This document shows, piece by piece, positions 22,518-33,828 of a stretch of DNA of 64,000 bases (position 1 is its first letter; the number at the start of each line of letters is the position of its first letter). The stretch covers positions 62,001 to 126,000 of the forward strand of contig JAADVB010000015.1 in the NCBI GenBank assembly GCA_023334545.1, written 5' to 3'. The position numbers and the translations under genes are program-made. Source of the stretch: Salisapilia sapeloensis (Eukaryota; Oomycota; Peronosporomycetes; Peronosporales; Salisapiliaceae). The notes below the pieces were generated by a model. That model did no database searches. It was not told the DNA's origin and was given only the letters and a program-made list of their open reading frames with translations.

Positions 22518-24279
22518 ATGCTACGCTTCCTTCGCCACACGCCGTTCAAACACACCCGGACGCTGAGGCAATTCTCAGCTGTTGGCGGAGTCCTCCCGCA
22601 GCCCCCGTCCTCCTCTCCGTCCTACCTCGATGGACATGTCGACGTCAAGTCATCCGACTTTCAGGCCAATCTAGCGCAAATGGACGAACTCACGACCGTC
22701 CTGCGTGATCGTATGCGCCACGTTCGTCGTGGTGGAGGCGAAAAAGCCGTCGAGCGCCACAAGGAACGAGGCAAGCTGCCTGCTCGCGACCGGATCGACT
22801 CTTTATTGGATCCAGGTTCCCCGTTCTTGGAGCTCTCGCCGCTCGCTGCGTACGACATGTACGACAAGAACGTCCCTTCTGCCGGTATCATCACTGGCAT
22901 CGGTCGCGTACAGGGCGTTGAGTGCATGGTCTTGGCGAACGATGCGACTGTGAAAGGAGGAACGTATTTTCCACTGACGGTCAAGAAGCATCTTCGAGCG
23001 CAGGAGGTCGCACTGGAGAATGAGCTCCCGTGCATCTACCTCGTAGACTCTGGAGGAGCTTTCCTGCCATTACAGAGCGAGATCTTTCCCGACAAGGAGC
23101 ACTTTGGACGCGAGTTTTACAACCAGGCGAGAATGTCGGCCAAAGGCATTCCGCAGATCGCAGTCGTCATGGGCAGGTGAGTTCATTCTAGTACTTTATA
23201 TCTATTGCATACTAAAAGTGTTTTGCAGTTGTACGGCTGGAGGTGCCTACGTGCCTGCCATGTGTGACGAAAGTGTGATTGTCAAAGGCACGGGAAGTGT
23301 CTTTCTAGGCGGACCTCCGCTCGTGAAGGCTGCGACGGGTGAAGTGGTAACAAATGAAGAGCTTGGAGGAGCTGACGTCCATTGCCGGACGTCTGGCGTC
23401 ACGGACCACTACGCCAACAACGATTTCCACGCTCTCGAGATCACGAGAAACATTTTAAAACACCTGAACCGAGTGTCTCCGACGCCTCGCACCAAGGTCG
23501 AGAACTACTCGGAGCCAAAGTACAGCCCAGAGGAGCTGGGCGGTCTCATTCCGACGGACTCTCGACAGCCCTTCGACGTGCGCAAAGTCATCGCTCGTAT
23601 CGTCGACGGCAGCGAGTTTGATGAGTTTAAAAAGCTATACGGAACTACTGTCGTCACGGGATTTGCCTCCATCTACGGCATGCAGGTGGGTATCGTCGCC
23701 AACAATGGCATCTTATTCGCCGAGAGCGCACAAAAGGTGGCGCACTTTGTCGAGCTCTGTACGCAGCGAAAGATCCCGCTCGTCTTTTTGCAGAACATCA
23801 CGGGCTTCATGGTCGGCAGCAGCGCCGAAAGTGGAGGTATCGCCAAGCATGGAGCCAAGATGGTGACTGCTGTCTCGTGTGCAGACGTGCCGAAAATCAC
23901 ATGTATCATCGGAGGGTCCTACGGCGCAGGCAACTATGGCATGTGCGGTCGAGCGTTCGGACCGAGGTTCTTGTACATGTGGCCGAACGCTCGTATCGGA
24001 GTGATGGGAGGCGAGCAGGCTGCGAATGTTCTGGCGCAAGTCCAGCGAGACAATAAAGAGAGGAAGGGCGAAGAGTGGAGCGTAGAGGAGGAGAATGAGT
24101 TTAAGCAGCCGATCCTGGACAAGTACGAGGAGGAGAGCTCTGCGTACTTTTCTACGGCAAGGCTATGGGACGACGGCATCATCGACCCGAAGGACACTAG
24201 AAAGGTATTGGGGCTGAGTCTTGCAGCCGCTGTGAAGGAGAAGGAAGATGAGACCAAGTTCGGAGTCTTCCGGATGTAA
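22518..24279 (+). CDS. MCCC2: Methylcrotonoyl-CoA carboxylase beta subunit, mitochondrial
   Basis: Two exons (22518-23176, 23229-24279; 52-nt intron) encode 569 residues, close to other MCC beta chains. The N-terminus ([20 protein letters not shown]) is a basic mitochondrial presequence. The carboxyltransferase domain follows: [27 protein letters not shown] across the splice, [25 protein letters not shown] and [15 protein letters not shown]. The [14 protein letters not shown] segment is typical of MCC rather than propionyl-CoA carboxylase. With the biotinylated alpha subunit, not in this window, it carboxylates 3-methylcrotonyl-CoA in leucine breakdown. An in-frame Met at 22497 would add seven residues. 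Confidence 0.95.
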
Positions 24280-24305
24280 ATCAGAGACAAAAGTTGCTTT
24301 TCTCT

Positions 24306-24722
24306 TTATTGCTTGTCGTTGCTGAATTTGGATCGAACGGCGCGTTGGAGCTGGTAGATCTGCGCTGTCTCGTTTGAGGCGTGGCATGCCAGCAAGAGAT
24401 AGTTGCGAGGCTTGACCATCCAAGCGAATCGCATGAACACGGCGCTGTAGACCGTCAGAGCTAGAGGAGAGTTAGTTGTGGAGCAGGTTGATGGGACAAG
24501 AGATTGATACCGGTAGTCATGTTGACGGAGATCTTGTCTGCTGGTTTCTTAATGTCACTTAGAGCCTACGATGACAAGCGAGTTAGCTAGAGGAGGGAAA
24601 TGGGGATGTGATGCGCGTACGGCGACGACGAAGCCCCAGTTGGCGACGGGCCCCCAGAAGTGGGTCGTCTTCGGACCCGTGGGGCTGTTGAGAAAAGTTC
24701 GGAAACGCGCCGCCATCGACAT
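24306..24722 (-). CDS. MPC1: Mitochondrial pyruvate carrier subunit 1
   Basis: Three exons (24722-24621, 24565-24511, 24460-24306) encode 103 residues; introns are 55 and 50 nt. The MPC1 core is clear: THFWGPVANWGFV, then ALSDIKKPADKISVNMT, FMRFAWMVKPRNYLLLACH and NETAQIYQLQR. The length matches the family (about 105-110). Together with MPC2, not seen here, it forms the inner-membrane carrier that imports pyruvate into the matrix. No single open frame covers the gene, so it is easy to miss. Its stop lies only 26 bp from the MCC beta stop, and its start is 203 bp from the divergent NECAP start. Confidence 0.93.
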
Positions 24723-24925
24723 GACTACTTGTACAAGGTGAGGCTCCAATAGAGAGCGATGTGCGAAAGTAGAGGAGTACCTTCGTAGAGAATAAAATCG
24801 ATATTTGCTGCTTGGAGCCGCACGACGATCTGAGACGGAGCGAAGGGTTTCAATTGTGGAGCTTGAAGAGCCGTTGATCCATCTGATCGCTTTGGCTTGC
24901 TTCGATTCTATTTTGTGCTTCGACA

Positions 24926-25758
24926 ATGGCTGAAGGAGGTAGCTTTGCGTATGCCAAAGTACATTGAAGACTCTAAGTGGTTGGAATAGATACAAGGGTG
25001 TCACTCGTGTCCATTCACCAGTGCTTTGCTTTCGATCTTCCCCAGAAAACGCCCAAGAAAGGGTATCGGTAAGTACTCTGATGACTTTCAGTCTGTTATG
25101 CCTGTATTGATGACGCTAGTGCAGGGCAGATGATTGGTCGGAAGAGCCATCCTGGAGTGGCAAATTGGTAGTCGTGGCAACTGATGCAGACAATGCAAAC
25201 ATTGAACTGAGGGATCCCGCCACAGACACATTGTTTGTCCAGGCCACGATCACTCGAAATGACTCTACGTCAGTTCAGAAAGGTACAAGTAGGAGTTCAA
25301 AGGTGTATTTGCATATGCATATTGAATACATGAATAGTCATGGATAGCAGTCGCTACTTTGTCCTGACGACAGGAGGAGCAAAGAACATGAAAAAGGTTG
25401 GCATCGCCTTTGAAAACCGAAGCGATGCCTTCGATTTCAACAGTGCTTTGGAAAATTTCCACCAGTATGCTACCTGCTTTCACGCTTTGAACTTGTTATA
25501 TGACTTGAATGGAATAGAGCAAAGGAAAAGAAGGAGAGCTTGGAAACGACAAGCCCTTCGAAGGACTACTCGCTCAAGACCGGACAAACGATGAAGCTCC
25601 GAATCAACACTGTTCGAACGCCAAAGCACAGTGCCATGAAAGACCCCTTCTCTCCTGGAAGCAGCAAACCCTTCATGACGGATACGCCAACGAGCGCCAG
25701 CGCCACTGCCTTCGAACAAGATGCATCTCACTCCTTTAGCGATTGGGAGACGTTTTAA
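24926..25758 (+). CDS. NECAP: NECAP-like adaptin-ear-binding coat protein
   Basis: Five exons (24926-24938, 24990-25068, 25125-25282, 25338-25464, 25518-25758) encode 205 residues. The PH-like NECAP/DUF1681 fold spans about 1-150: GYRADDW, PSWSGKL, VMDSSRYFV, IAFENRSDAFDF and KTGQTMKLRI match the family in order. The last residues DWETF form a C-terminal WxxF motif, the AP-2 alpha-ear binding signal also found at the end of animal NECAPs. The protein should act in clathrin-mediated endocytosis at the plasma membrane. The 13-nt first exon (MAEG) is the least certain part; its 51-nt intron is the only choice found that joins an ATG in frame. Confidence 0.88.
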
Positions 25759-25826
25759 CCAGGTACGATCGACTCCAACAAGTTAAGACTGCTTCAGTTT
25801 TATTGGAAACCTGCTCTTGGCTTTGT

Positions 25827-26795
25827 CTACTGACGCTTGTCGCCGTCCCACTTGTAAAATCCTTCGCCAGACTTGCGTCCGAGCTTTCCTTCCTGCACCT
25901 TTTGCCTGAGCAGCTCTGGCACGAAGAACGCTGGCTCGTTCGGATGACTCTTCGTCCACCCTTCCATAATGTACAGCGTCGTGTCGAGACCGACGTAGTC
26001 GGCCAGGGTCAGCGGACCCATCGGATGTCCAGCTCCGAGCTGCATACTGACGTCAATGTCTTCCTGGGACGCATCTCCTCTCTCGAGCATTGAGATAGCC
26101 TGCGTCAGATACGGCACTAAGAGTCGGTTAACGATAAAGCCAGGCGTATCTTTGCACGACACGGGCGTCTTGCCAATAGCACTGGCCCAGTCCTTGGCCG
26201 TGTCAAAGATCGCTGGGTCCGTCTTGTCCGTCCGGATGACTTCCACAAGCTTCATGATCTGGACGGGATTGAAAAAGTGGAGACCGACCACCTTCTCCGG
26301 CCGCTTCGAGGCATCGGCAAAGTCCGAGATGGCAAGGGAGCTCGTGTTGGAGGCAAAGATGCAAGAGTCTTTTGCAATGGTGGCAAGATTCGCATAAAAC
26401 TCCTTTTTCACATCCACGTTCTCGACAATAGCCTCGATGATCAGGTCGCAGTCATGCAAGTCGTTCACTTGCGTCGACGGTGTAATCAGGCCGAGTGTCT
26501 TCTCCACGCTCGCCTTGGCGTCCTCCTCCGACAGCTGACCCTTGGACACCTTCTTGGAGCTGACCTTGGTGAGCGAGTCGCTAATGCGCTTCATGCCGGC
26601 CTCGAGGCCCTGGGAGTTGGCATCAACGGCCACGACTTGAAAACCTGCTGCAGCGGCCGTCTGGGCGATCCCGTGGCCCATGAGTCCTAGTCCGACCATG
26701 CCCACCTTTTCGATCTTGGGCGGGGCACTGGAAAAGGCTCGCATGCACGACACAGCGCGCATGGGCATGGACTTGAACAAGGTAGAGCGCATCAT
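25827..26795 (-). CDS. HADH: Short-chain 3-hydroxyacyl-CoA dehydrogenase, mitochondrial
   Basis: A single exon encodes 322 residues. A basic, Met/Ser-rich leader of about 25 residues suggests mitochondrial import. The NAD-binding motif GLGLMGHGIA follows, then SNTSSL, the catalytic-histidine motif GLHFFNPV, DTPGFIVNRLL and the C-terminal GRKSGEGFYKW. This is the full domain order of the HADH / 3-hydroxybutyryl-CoA dehydrogenase family. It oxidises 3-hydroxyacyl-CoA to 3-ketoacyl-CoA with NAD in beta-oxidation. Neighbouring MCC beta and MPC1 also serve mitochondrial carbon metabolism, although clustering here may be chance. Confidence 0.95.
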   Translation of the reverse strand: MMRSTLFKSMPMRAVSCMRAFSSAPPKIEKVGMVGLGLMGHGIAQTAAAAGFQVVAVDANSQGLEAGMKRISDSLTKVSSKKVSKGQLSEEDAKASVEKTLGLITPSTQVNDLHDCDLIIEAIVENVDVKKEFYANLATIAKDSCIFASNTSSLAISDFADASKRPEKVVGLHFFNPVQIMKLVEVIRTDKTDPAIFDTAKDWASAIGKTPVSCKDTPGFIVNRLLVPYLTQAISMLERGDASQEDIDVSMQLGAGHPMGPLTLADYVGLDTTLYIMEGWTKSHPNEPAFFVPELLRQKVQEGKLGRKSGEGFYKWDGDKRQ

Positions 26796-26868
26796 GGTGG
26801 ATTAGACTCGTGTTTGGATATGTCGGAACTGACGTGAAGCCGAGAAAGAAAATAAAACTGTCTTTTTC

Positions 26869-28215
26869 TTAGAGTCGAGCGGTAATCTCGGTGCTGCCGG
26901 CGTCTGGAGAAGAAGCGTAGCGTTCGTGGAGGAGCGTGGCGAAACTCACTAACCAAGTCCTTTTCTCTGATTGACACGGACCTAATACTGCCTCTACAAG
27001 CTCCTTCGCGAATGGAGTTGCATCCTTCTCAGTGGTTTCCAGCTGTCGGAATAAAGACACTTCGACTTCCTTTGCGTTTAGCTCTAGCAGATCGAGTGGA
27101 CTCATTTTGAGCAGCTCAAAGACCATGCTGGCTAGCTCTAGATCGTCTGAGTCCAGCATAATGACTTTGTTGCAACACTGTCGGAACATCCAGACACCAA
27201 GTCGCTGTCTCATCTGCTGCTCGTCACTGTAGTTGAACGAGTAGAAGACGTTTCCGAAAAGGAATCCACAGACCTTTTGCACCTCTGCTTTCTGCAATTC
27301 ATGTGGATATAGAGCAAGTGTTGTGTCGAGGTAGTACGGAATGATCTGGTGCGGAGGGAAGACATTGCCCAAGTTTTGAAGTGTAAACTGTAGAAACCGA
27401 TGGGAAAAATCGTCCAGCGGCTTGTACACGTGAAACATGCCGTCGAATACGAGAGCAACGCTTTGATCCCGTACTTGGTCGTTGAAAGCACACATCTGGA
27501 CAAGTCGACGCATGTTGCGCTGTAGGAAAGATGCAAGCATGAGCACCTCGCATCCGGTCACAATATCCTGCCGAATGGACACAGAGTTCTGCTTTGTATG
27601 ATGGTAGTTCGATAGCAAGTTCTCAAAACAATAAATGCCCGTCACGTCGGATGCCAGGAATTTGTCTATCGCTTGGTTCGCGGTGATCGTCACAGTCTCC
27701 TGAGCTTTAGATGTCGTAATCTCCTTTGGCAGTTCAGTCACAAAGAGAAGCTTGGCAGCAATGCGAAACATGCATATCCAGACATCCACATCATCGGAAG
27801 GCAGCGCCCCAAGGAGTGGCACTAGCGTCTCCATTGTGAATGTCGAGAAGTTAACAAGGTTACGGATATATCCATCCGCATCTGGAGACTCGGAGCTTGC
27901 AATAGAAAGCTTCTTTTCGTCGATTTTATCGTTTCCCATGCCTTTTGTAAGCAGACAGAGTCGTCGAGAATCGCTCGTCAGAGCTTGTAGTACATGCTCA
28001 ACACCTTTGCTGAACGTTTGTAAAACAGATATGGCACTTTTATCAAGCTGAGGCGATGATAACAGTTCTGCTAGAGACGCATGTAGCTTATCCATACCAT
28101 TCGTCAACTCATCCGTTGATTGCTTACTTGACTGCGATGCATCATTCGAGGCGAAGTCGTAATACCGAGCAAACAGGTTCTTGTATCCTGTCAAGAGCTC
28201 ACTTAAGTTACTCAT
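26869..28215 (-). CDS. Unknown helical protein (448 aa)
   Basis: One uninterrupted open frame of 448 residues begins MSNLSELLTGYKNLF. It has no signal peptide, membrane helix or catalytic motif that I can see. The composition (regular Leu, Phe and Cys, with amphipathic segments such as LLNAKEVEVSLFRQL-like stretches) suggests an all-helical, HEAT/ARM-like solenoid of the kind used for protein binding. The long frame in a compact region, with a stop 73 bp from the next start, supports it as a real gene. It is transcribed in the same direction as HADH and MED13. I do not recognise the family. Confidence 0.7.
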   Translation of the reverse strand: MSNLSELLTGYKNLFARYYDFASNDASQSSKQSTDELTNGMDKLHASLAELLSSPQLDKSAISVLQTFSKGVEHVLQALTSDSRRLCLLTKGMGNDKIDEKKLSIASSESPDADGYIRNLVNFSTFTMETLVPLLGALPSDDVDVWICMFRIAAKLLFVTELPKEITTSKAQETVTITANQAIDKFLASDVTGIYCFENLLSNYHHTKQNSVSIRQDIVTGCEVLMLASFLQRNMRRLVQMCAFNDQVRDQSVALVFDGMFHVYKPLDDFSHRFLQFTLQNLGNVFPPHQIIPYYLDTTLALYPHELQKAEVQKVCGFLFGNVFYSFNYSDEQQMRQRLGVWMFRQCCNKVIMLDSDDLELASMVFELLKMSPLDLLELNAKEVEVSLFRQLETTEKDATPFAKELVEAVLGPCQSEKRTWLVSFATLLHERYASSPDAGSTEITARL

Positions 28216-28573
28216 GACTGGAAGCCAAGATTAATCGATTGAAGAGGGAAAATGAAGCAAACTTGGACGCCCAATCTGCTCTGACGATGCAAATGCGCTA
28301 TTGTTGTCAACATTGGTTATATGCATGTTTCACGAAGGTCGCTCAATATTTGTATTGCGTCAACCTTAGGAGCGCAACTTCAATACAGTTGTTGCATTTT
28401 CTGAAAGGTATCTTTGGTGAGTACTCCAATAATCTCTACTCTAAAAAAGTGCATCAGCTATGACGTATACGACAGAGTTGGATCAGCCATCTGAAAGCAC
28501 CACTAGACAAAAATCGGGTCGTCATAGATGAGAAGGAATATAATTCTACTCTCTTAGCTACCCTCTACTCTCG
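28216..28573. other. Intergenic, no gene seen
   Basis: This AT-rich gap lies between the unknown helical gene and the end of MED13. It should contain the promoter of the helical gene and the MED13 3' end. No motif was placed. Confidence 0.4.
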
Positions 28574-31500
28574 TCATGTCAGACTCGCTGATCGCAGTTG
28601 CAACGGATCACTCGTCAGCTGGGACTCCAGTGCATCTACCTCTCTCTTCATCTTGTCCACAGCCGCCAGGTGCAGAGGATACGGACTCTGTCGCTCCAAC
28701 GTCGCAGGGTTCATGGTCAAGTACGACAGCGCATGGAAGTCCTCCAGCACCGTCTGCATGACTCCGGATGTGGCCGTCACAGCGCCTTCCTCCTCGACTG
28801 TCTCCTCCACATGCTCTGGCATCTTTTTCACGATTTCGACATGCAGCATCACTGGCTCCTTCCGATGAAGCTGCTTTGCATACGACAGCTTGTCTGTCTG
28901 CCATGCATCGTGACTCGAAAGAAGCGTCGTGCGACTCGGTCTGACATCCAGCGGCGACAGTGCTAACACACCTTGCGATTCGTCTGCACACAGTATCGAC
29001 TCATTCTCTTCGCCTCGAAGCTGACATTTTTCTGTGCTGACAGTTGACGCATGGGAAATGTACATTTTAGACACGAGGTTGGCGTAGGCTTCTGGAATCA
29101 GCTCTTCTTTCCGATCCGCATACAGACTCGCCCACACCTCGACTTCTTCCTCCGGTATCCGACCATCCGTTTGACCCAATCGAGTGATCACCAGGACAGC
29201 AGGGTCGCCTAGAAGGGCTATAAAGCGCAAACATGTATGCATCATGGAAATGTACGTTTTACGCTTGTCGCTTTCGTCAATCGGTAGCGAATGCGTCTCG
29301 AGAAGAGAGCCTATGGCGTCTGTGCAGCTCACGTGAAGCCATTTGCCATTGGACGGTATCGAATAGGCTGCATAGATAAAGCACGGAGGAGAAGGAGACG
29401 TTCGTCGGTCCGTCAGGTGGTACAGTCGTTCTCCGACGAACGTCTCAGTGTCCGTCGGCTTGGCACCTGCGAGTGGACTGAGCTCTACACGTTCCATGAC
29501 TCTGTCGTACAGCGCAAAGCACGATGTAGACAGCGTCGATGGGTTCATGTGGAAAGCACCTTCGTAGATGTCTTCGAGATACAGCAACTCTAGCGTCATG
29601 CTGTGTCTCCACGCCACTTGCTCCACATCCTCTGCGCCGAAAAGACCCTTGGCTAGCGCACCAAGTAGCCACATCTTATGCTTCATGTCTCGTTTACCGA
29701 ACGGAGCGACGACGTACAGGACGTTCGAGACGGCAGAGCGAGAGAAGGCTTGCTGCTTGCGCGTACCGTCCTGCATCATCGGATTAAGCAGTTGAGCTGC
29801 TAGACGGTAGTTTTGGAAAGCATCTTCCGGCTTAGTAGGACATTCCAGCAACAGCATCGAATTGGAAGAGTCGATCTGAACACCCGACTGTTTCGTCAAA
29901 CTCGACAAGTCTAGTGGAGCATGGTCGCCCATGTTGCAGCGAGAGTACATGCTTCGGAAACTGGTCAGGTAGGACAGCGTGAGTGTGGCGAGCCAATCGG
30001 AAGGGGATACTGGGCAGAGGATGGCGTAGTCAAGAGGCTTTTGCGCAGAAACAGGATGCAGACCGCGCAGAACGTACTCTGCCACAGCCTGCGGCTCAGC
30101 ATGGAAGGTCACTTCTTCCGAAGAGAGGACGAAACGTGGCGGCTTGAGCGGCACGACAGGCAGCTGTGCTTTCTTCATGAACACCTTGGTGGTAAAGTCA
30201 TCAAAAGAAAGCCACGGAGCATGTGTCTCTCCTTCTTCATTTGATTCTGGCTGGAGACGAGTGACAGCAGATGAAAGCACAGGTTCCAGTCGCTGGACGA
30301 CGCTCTTCTGGTACCTGGTGGAGGCTGCAACCACCTTATCCGTGGACTGGCGACTCCACCAGAGCAAGTGTTCGGAAGGACTTTGGTCCCAGCCAGCGCG
30401 AGAAAATATGGCAGCCACTCGGACACCGATAGAGATTTCGCTTTTCTGGATGGTGTCCATGAGACTGCTTGGGCTTTGATATTGATCCAACTGACTGAAT
30501 CGGAATGAAAGCAATAGTTTCCTGGCTTTCTCTTTCTTCCGCTGACGCTTGCGACTCCGATCGTAGTACGTAGCAGAGTAAGTCACTCGCCAAGGAGCAA
30601 GCGATTTCGAGGCCTGCTTCATATGATATTCTTCCGGATCGAAAGAAGACAAGGTAGAGAACGATTGAATCGCTCTTGGACTCGGCATGAAAGAGTCTGC
30701 ATTCGCCACTGTCGTTTCAAATGTCAGAGCTTCTTCCGACCTTTTCAGCCACTCTTGCGTCTCTACTTCTACCTGCTCTGCCAGCGTCTGCAACACAGGA
30801 TGCACCTCGTCATCACCCACGCCACTGTTCTTTGAATTAATTGAAGATAAGTACTTGGTCTGAATCATCCGAGAAATGGACATCTTGTCGGTTGGGGATA
30901 TACTTTCCTCTGTCTTTTTCCCCAGTTGAGGAGATAGCTCCACAGGCTTAAAGTCATCACTTGGCTTGAGCACACTTCTGTCTTTCAATCGGCGCTTGTA
31001 CGCATGAACCTCCAAGTCCTTGACAGGGTCGAGAACTGGGTCCTTTGGAAACGTCATGCGCATGACAAGAGTGTTCGCATTCGGTTGGTTGGCCAGTGGA
31101 TCTGGAGACACTGGCTTTGTGAATTCGCTTGTCAGTGCTGCAGACTGAGGAGCGCTTGGCGTCGGAGGAACCACGGGTGGAGCCTGACCCAGGGCAACGC
31201 TCTCCACTTCCGCCTCGACCGCAGCTTCTTCCTCGTCCTCTTCGACTTCCTCCATGACCCCCTTTAATTCGTTCGTAAGGCCCGCTCCTTCACTTCCAGA
31301 CTGAACAGAGCTGTCATCTGCCTTCTTCCGTCGTTTTCGGCGACGAGTGACTGCTCGAAAGCGAGGAAAAGCGTCTTTGTAGTCCGTTTCAGACGTGATG
31401 CGTGCTGGCAGACTGGCTTTGGAGTGCCATACGTCCACTACCGAGTGGTCGAGAGCAGTGGGTAGCCCCATCTTTTGCTGCCATGCACTCTCGAGAGACA

Positions 31501-32209
31501 CCGGAGTGTGTGGTATCTGCAGCGTGACGTCAACATTGACGCAGACGTGAGAATGAAAGAGCTGGGGGTGGAGTTGGAAGGACGGACGAGGCGTCTGCTC
31601 TTTTAAATTGATATCAAAATGATTTGAATGCAAAAGAGATGGATATAGAAAGACAATGGCTGGGTCGTTCGGATAGAAATATCCGTTCGTGTAGATGAAT
31701 TCGCCAGAGGAAACGAGGACGGACGAAAGAAAGCCATGGACGGCACTTAGGAGGTGCTTTTGAACGTGCGGATCGAGAGTGTTCTGGCTTTCTTGGCTCC
31801 ATTCACCCTTGCTGACCTCTGCGCACATAATGACAGTTGGATTTTACGTAGTTTGGACAGTAGGAAGAGTAGTACCGGCGTTGGCGAGATCTGACGGAAG
31901 GGAACGTTGGCGCAGATTAGAGTTGTTCAAAGTAAACACCCACAATTGACGGTCTCCTTCATCCGATGCAAGGCACAAAAGCTGGGGTTCCAATCGCTGA
32001 CGTAATGACAGCAATTCGCTCTCCGAGACGTTCGTGGCTTGATAGACAGTCCACGAAAGTGTCTTGAGCTCACCCTGCTTGGACATGATACCTTTAGCTC
32101 TATGGACGGTGTATGGGATGAGCGAGAGATACGTACGAGCGCAAAGACATTCGTCGACGGAGGCATCGCTCGTAGCACCGCCAAGTCGAGCTCCTGTAGT
32201 CAAAAACAT
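28574..32209 (-). CDS. MED13: Mediator complex subunit 13 (compact)
   Basis: Two exons (32209-31876, 31818-28574; 57-nt intron) encode about 1192 residues, roughly half of animal MED13. The N-terminal part (DECLC, then LSWTVYQ and RQLWVF) parallels the MED13 N-domain. The C-terminal third has the MED13_C features RLGQTDGRIPEEEVEVW and, at the end, FHALSYLTMNPATLERQSPYPLH, the NALSWLTCNPATQDR-type signature of the family. MED13 links the CDK8 kinase module to Mediator and gates its contact with RNA polymerase II. The start is uncertain: Met 32086 is in frame, and a 45-nt intron inside the leader is also possible. It shares a 72-bp divergent promoter region with CCDC77. Confidence 0.8.
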
Positions 32210-32281
32210 CGCGTCCCTATTTCGTACCTAAGTGAAATTTTCGATCAAGTGCGAAACAACAGATCGTGAAACGAAAGATAA

Positions 32282-33770
32282 ATGCAAGTCGAGGCGCCGT
32301 CCGCTGGCAGTCCACGGCAATCTTCTGCCCATGAACAGGAGAGTAGTGCCGGAGATGATAAGGAGGAAGAGCAGCCTCAAGACACATCTGATAGAGAGTT
32401 ACTCGAGTACTACCGCCAGCGATGTGAGCAGTTTCATTCGGAGCAAGAGGAGATGCTGCATAAACTGGCACAAATAGAAGTACATACATTCGTTTCGCCA
32501 TGCATGCTACACGCTAACTAGATAAAATTTTTCTAGCTATCAAAGGAAGAGCTTTGCCAGGCCAAGATGGAGCTAGAGGCTAAGAAGGAAGAGGTTGTGA
32601 AATTATCAGGAAGCATAAAAGCTCTTCAGAGTGAGCTGACCCAAGTCAAGAAGAAGAACGTGGACTTGGAGGCAGAAAAGGAAGAGATACAGCGACAGCG
32701 AGACGAAGACAAGAGCAAGATCCAGTCTCTACTCCGGATGACCCAGCCATTCGAAGATCATGTACCACTTTTACAGTTGACAACTAGCTAGTTATAGCTT
32801 CTGACGGTATCCATAGATCGTATGTCATCGACCTCAGCCTATCTTGGGCAACAATCAGACGTCTAGCACCTCCTTCCGTATATACAGAGACTATGGCTAC
32901 CCATCCTCTCTATCTCTGGCAGCCGACTCGGCTCCTATTAACCGCAAACACACACTTCCCAAGCGACCTTGTTCTTCAAATAGCACTTTTCGTTCCTCTT
33001 TTACAAAGAGCAAAAGCGTTATGAACGAGTACGCGCATGAAGTACAAGTGCGACAGCTTCAGCAGCAGATGCAGAGTATCCAGAACCAGCTAGACTCGTA
33101 CAAGCTCCTGTGGAAACAGCGAGAGCAGACGCTGATGGACTCGTTTGCAGATGAACGGAGTGCGGCGGAAAGGTCTCGGTCTCGAGAAAAGGAACGATTG
33201 GAATTTGTTGAGAAGGAGTTGGACAGGACGCAGCAGCTGCTGGACGAAACGACCAAGGACTATCTAGTCCTCCGCCATCGAGCGCAGGAGAATGAGAAGA
33301 CAGCGCATGAAGAGATCCACTCGCTCCAGCAGCAGCAGCAGTCGATGCTAGAAGAGCGGAAACAAGAGTCAAGGTTCTTTGAGTCGGAAAGGTCTGCTCT
33401 GGTGCAGTCGACGCAAGAGGAGCAGCGGCAGGGGCTGGAAAGGTACAAGAGCCAGGTCCAAGCCAAAGACAGAGAGCTCCAGATCCTAACGCAGCAGTAC
33501 GCCGCTGTGCAGGAGGCATGCAGGAAGCGCATTGAGGCGCTGCAGACGCGACTCAAGCAGCTGAGGAGCAAGTACAAGAGTTTGGAAAAGAGACGAGCAC
33601 TCGAGAAGGAAGGTTTTGAACGAGACGTGGCGCAAGTGAGGAAGAAGCTGGAGCAGGTGGAGACGGAGCAGCTGCGCCAAGGACTTTATCGACAAGAAGA
33701 GTCGTACGAAGACGAGATCCAGTCGCTCAAGTCTCGTGTGGCTCAAATGAAACTGTCGTTGGACTCGTAA
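32282..33770 (+). CDS. CCDC77: Coiled-coil protein CCDC77 homologue
   Basis: Three exons (32282-32479, 32537-32761, 32817-33770) encode 458 residues, about the length of animal CCDC77. It is almost all coiled coil. Matching elements are DRELLEYYRQRCE near the start, KKIQ-type SKIQSLLRM before the second intron, a central HLHHTQ-like LDRTQQLLDETTKDYLVLR, and YKSLEKRRALEKEGF near the C-terminus. CCDC77 is a conserved centrosomal/basal-body protein found mainly in organisms with cilia, in line with CFAP57 in this window. Introns are 57 and 55 nt. The third exon starts mid-frame, so it has no Met of its own. Confidence 0.85.
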
Positions 33771-33828
33771 GAGAGGAATTTTGTTTCCTTTCAAAGTTAG
33801 ACGATACACAACTAGTGAGGGGAGGAGA

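Noticed and set aside
33019-33519. A 166-codon minus-strand frame inside CCDC77
   Set aside because: It is a shadow of the glutamine- and glutamate-rich coiled coil and has no motif.
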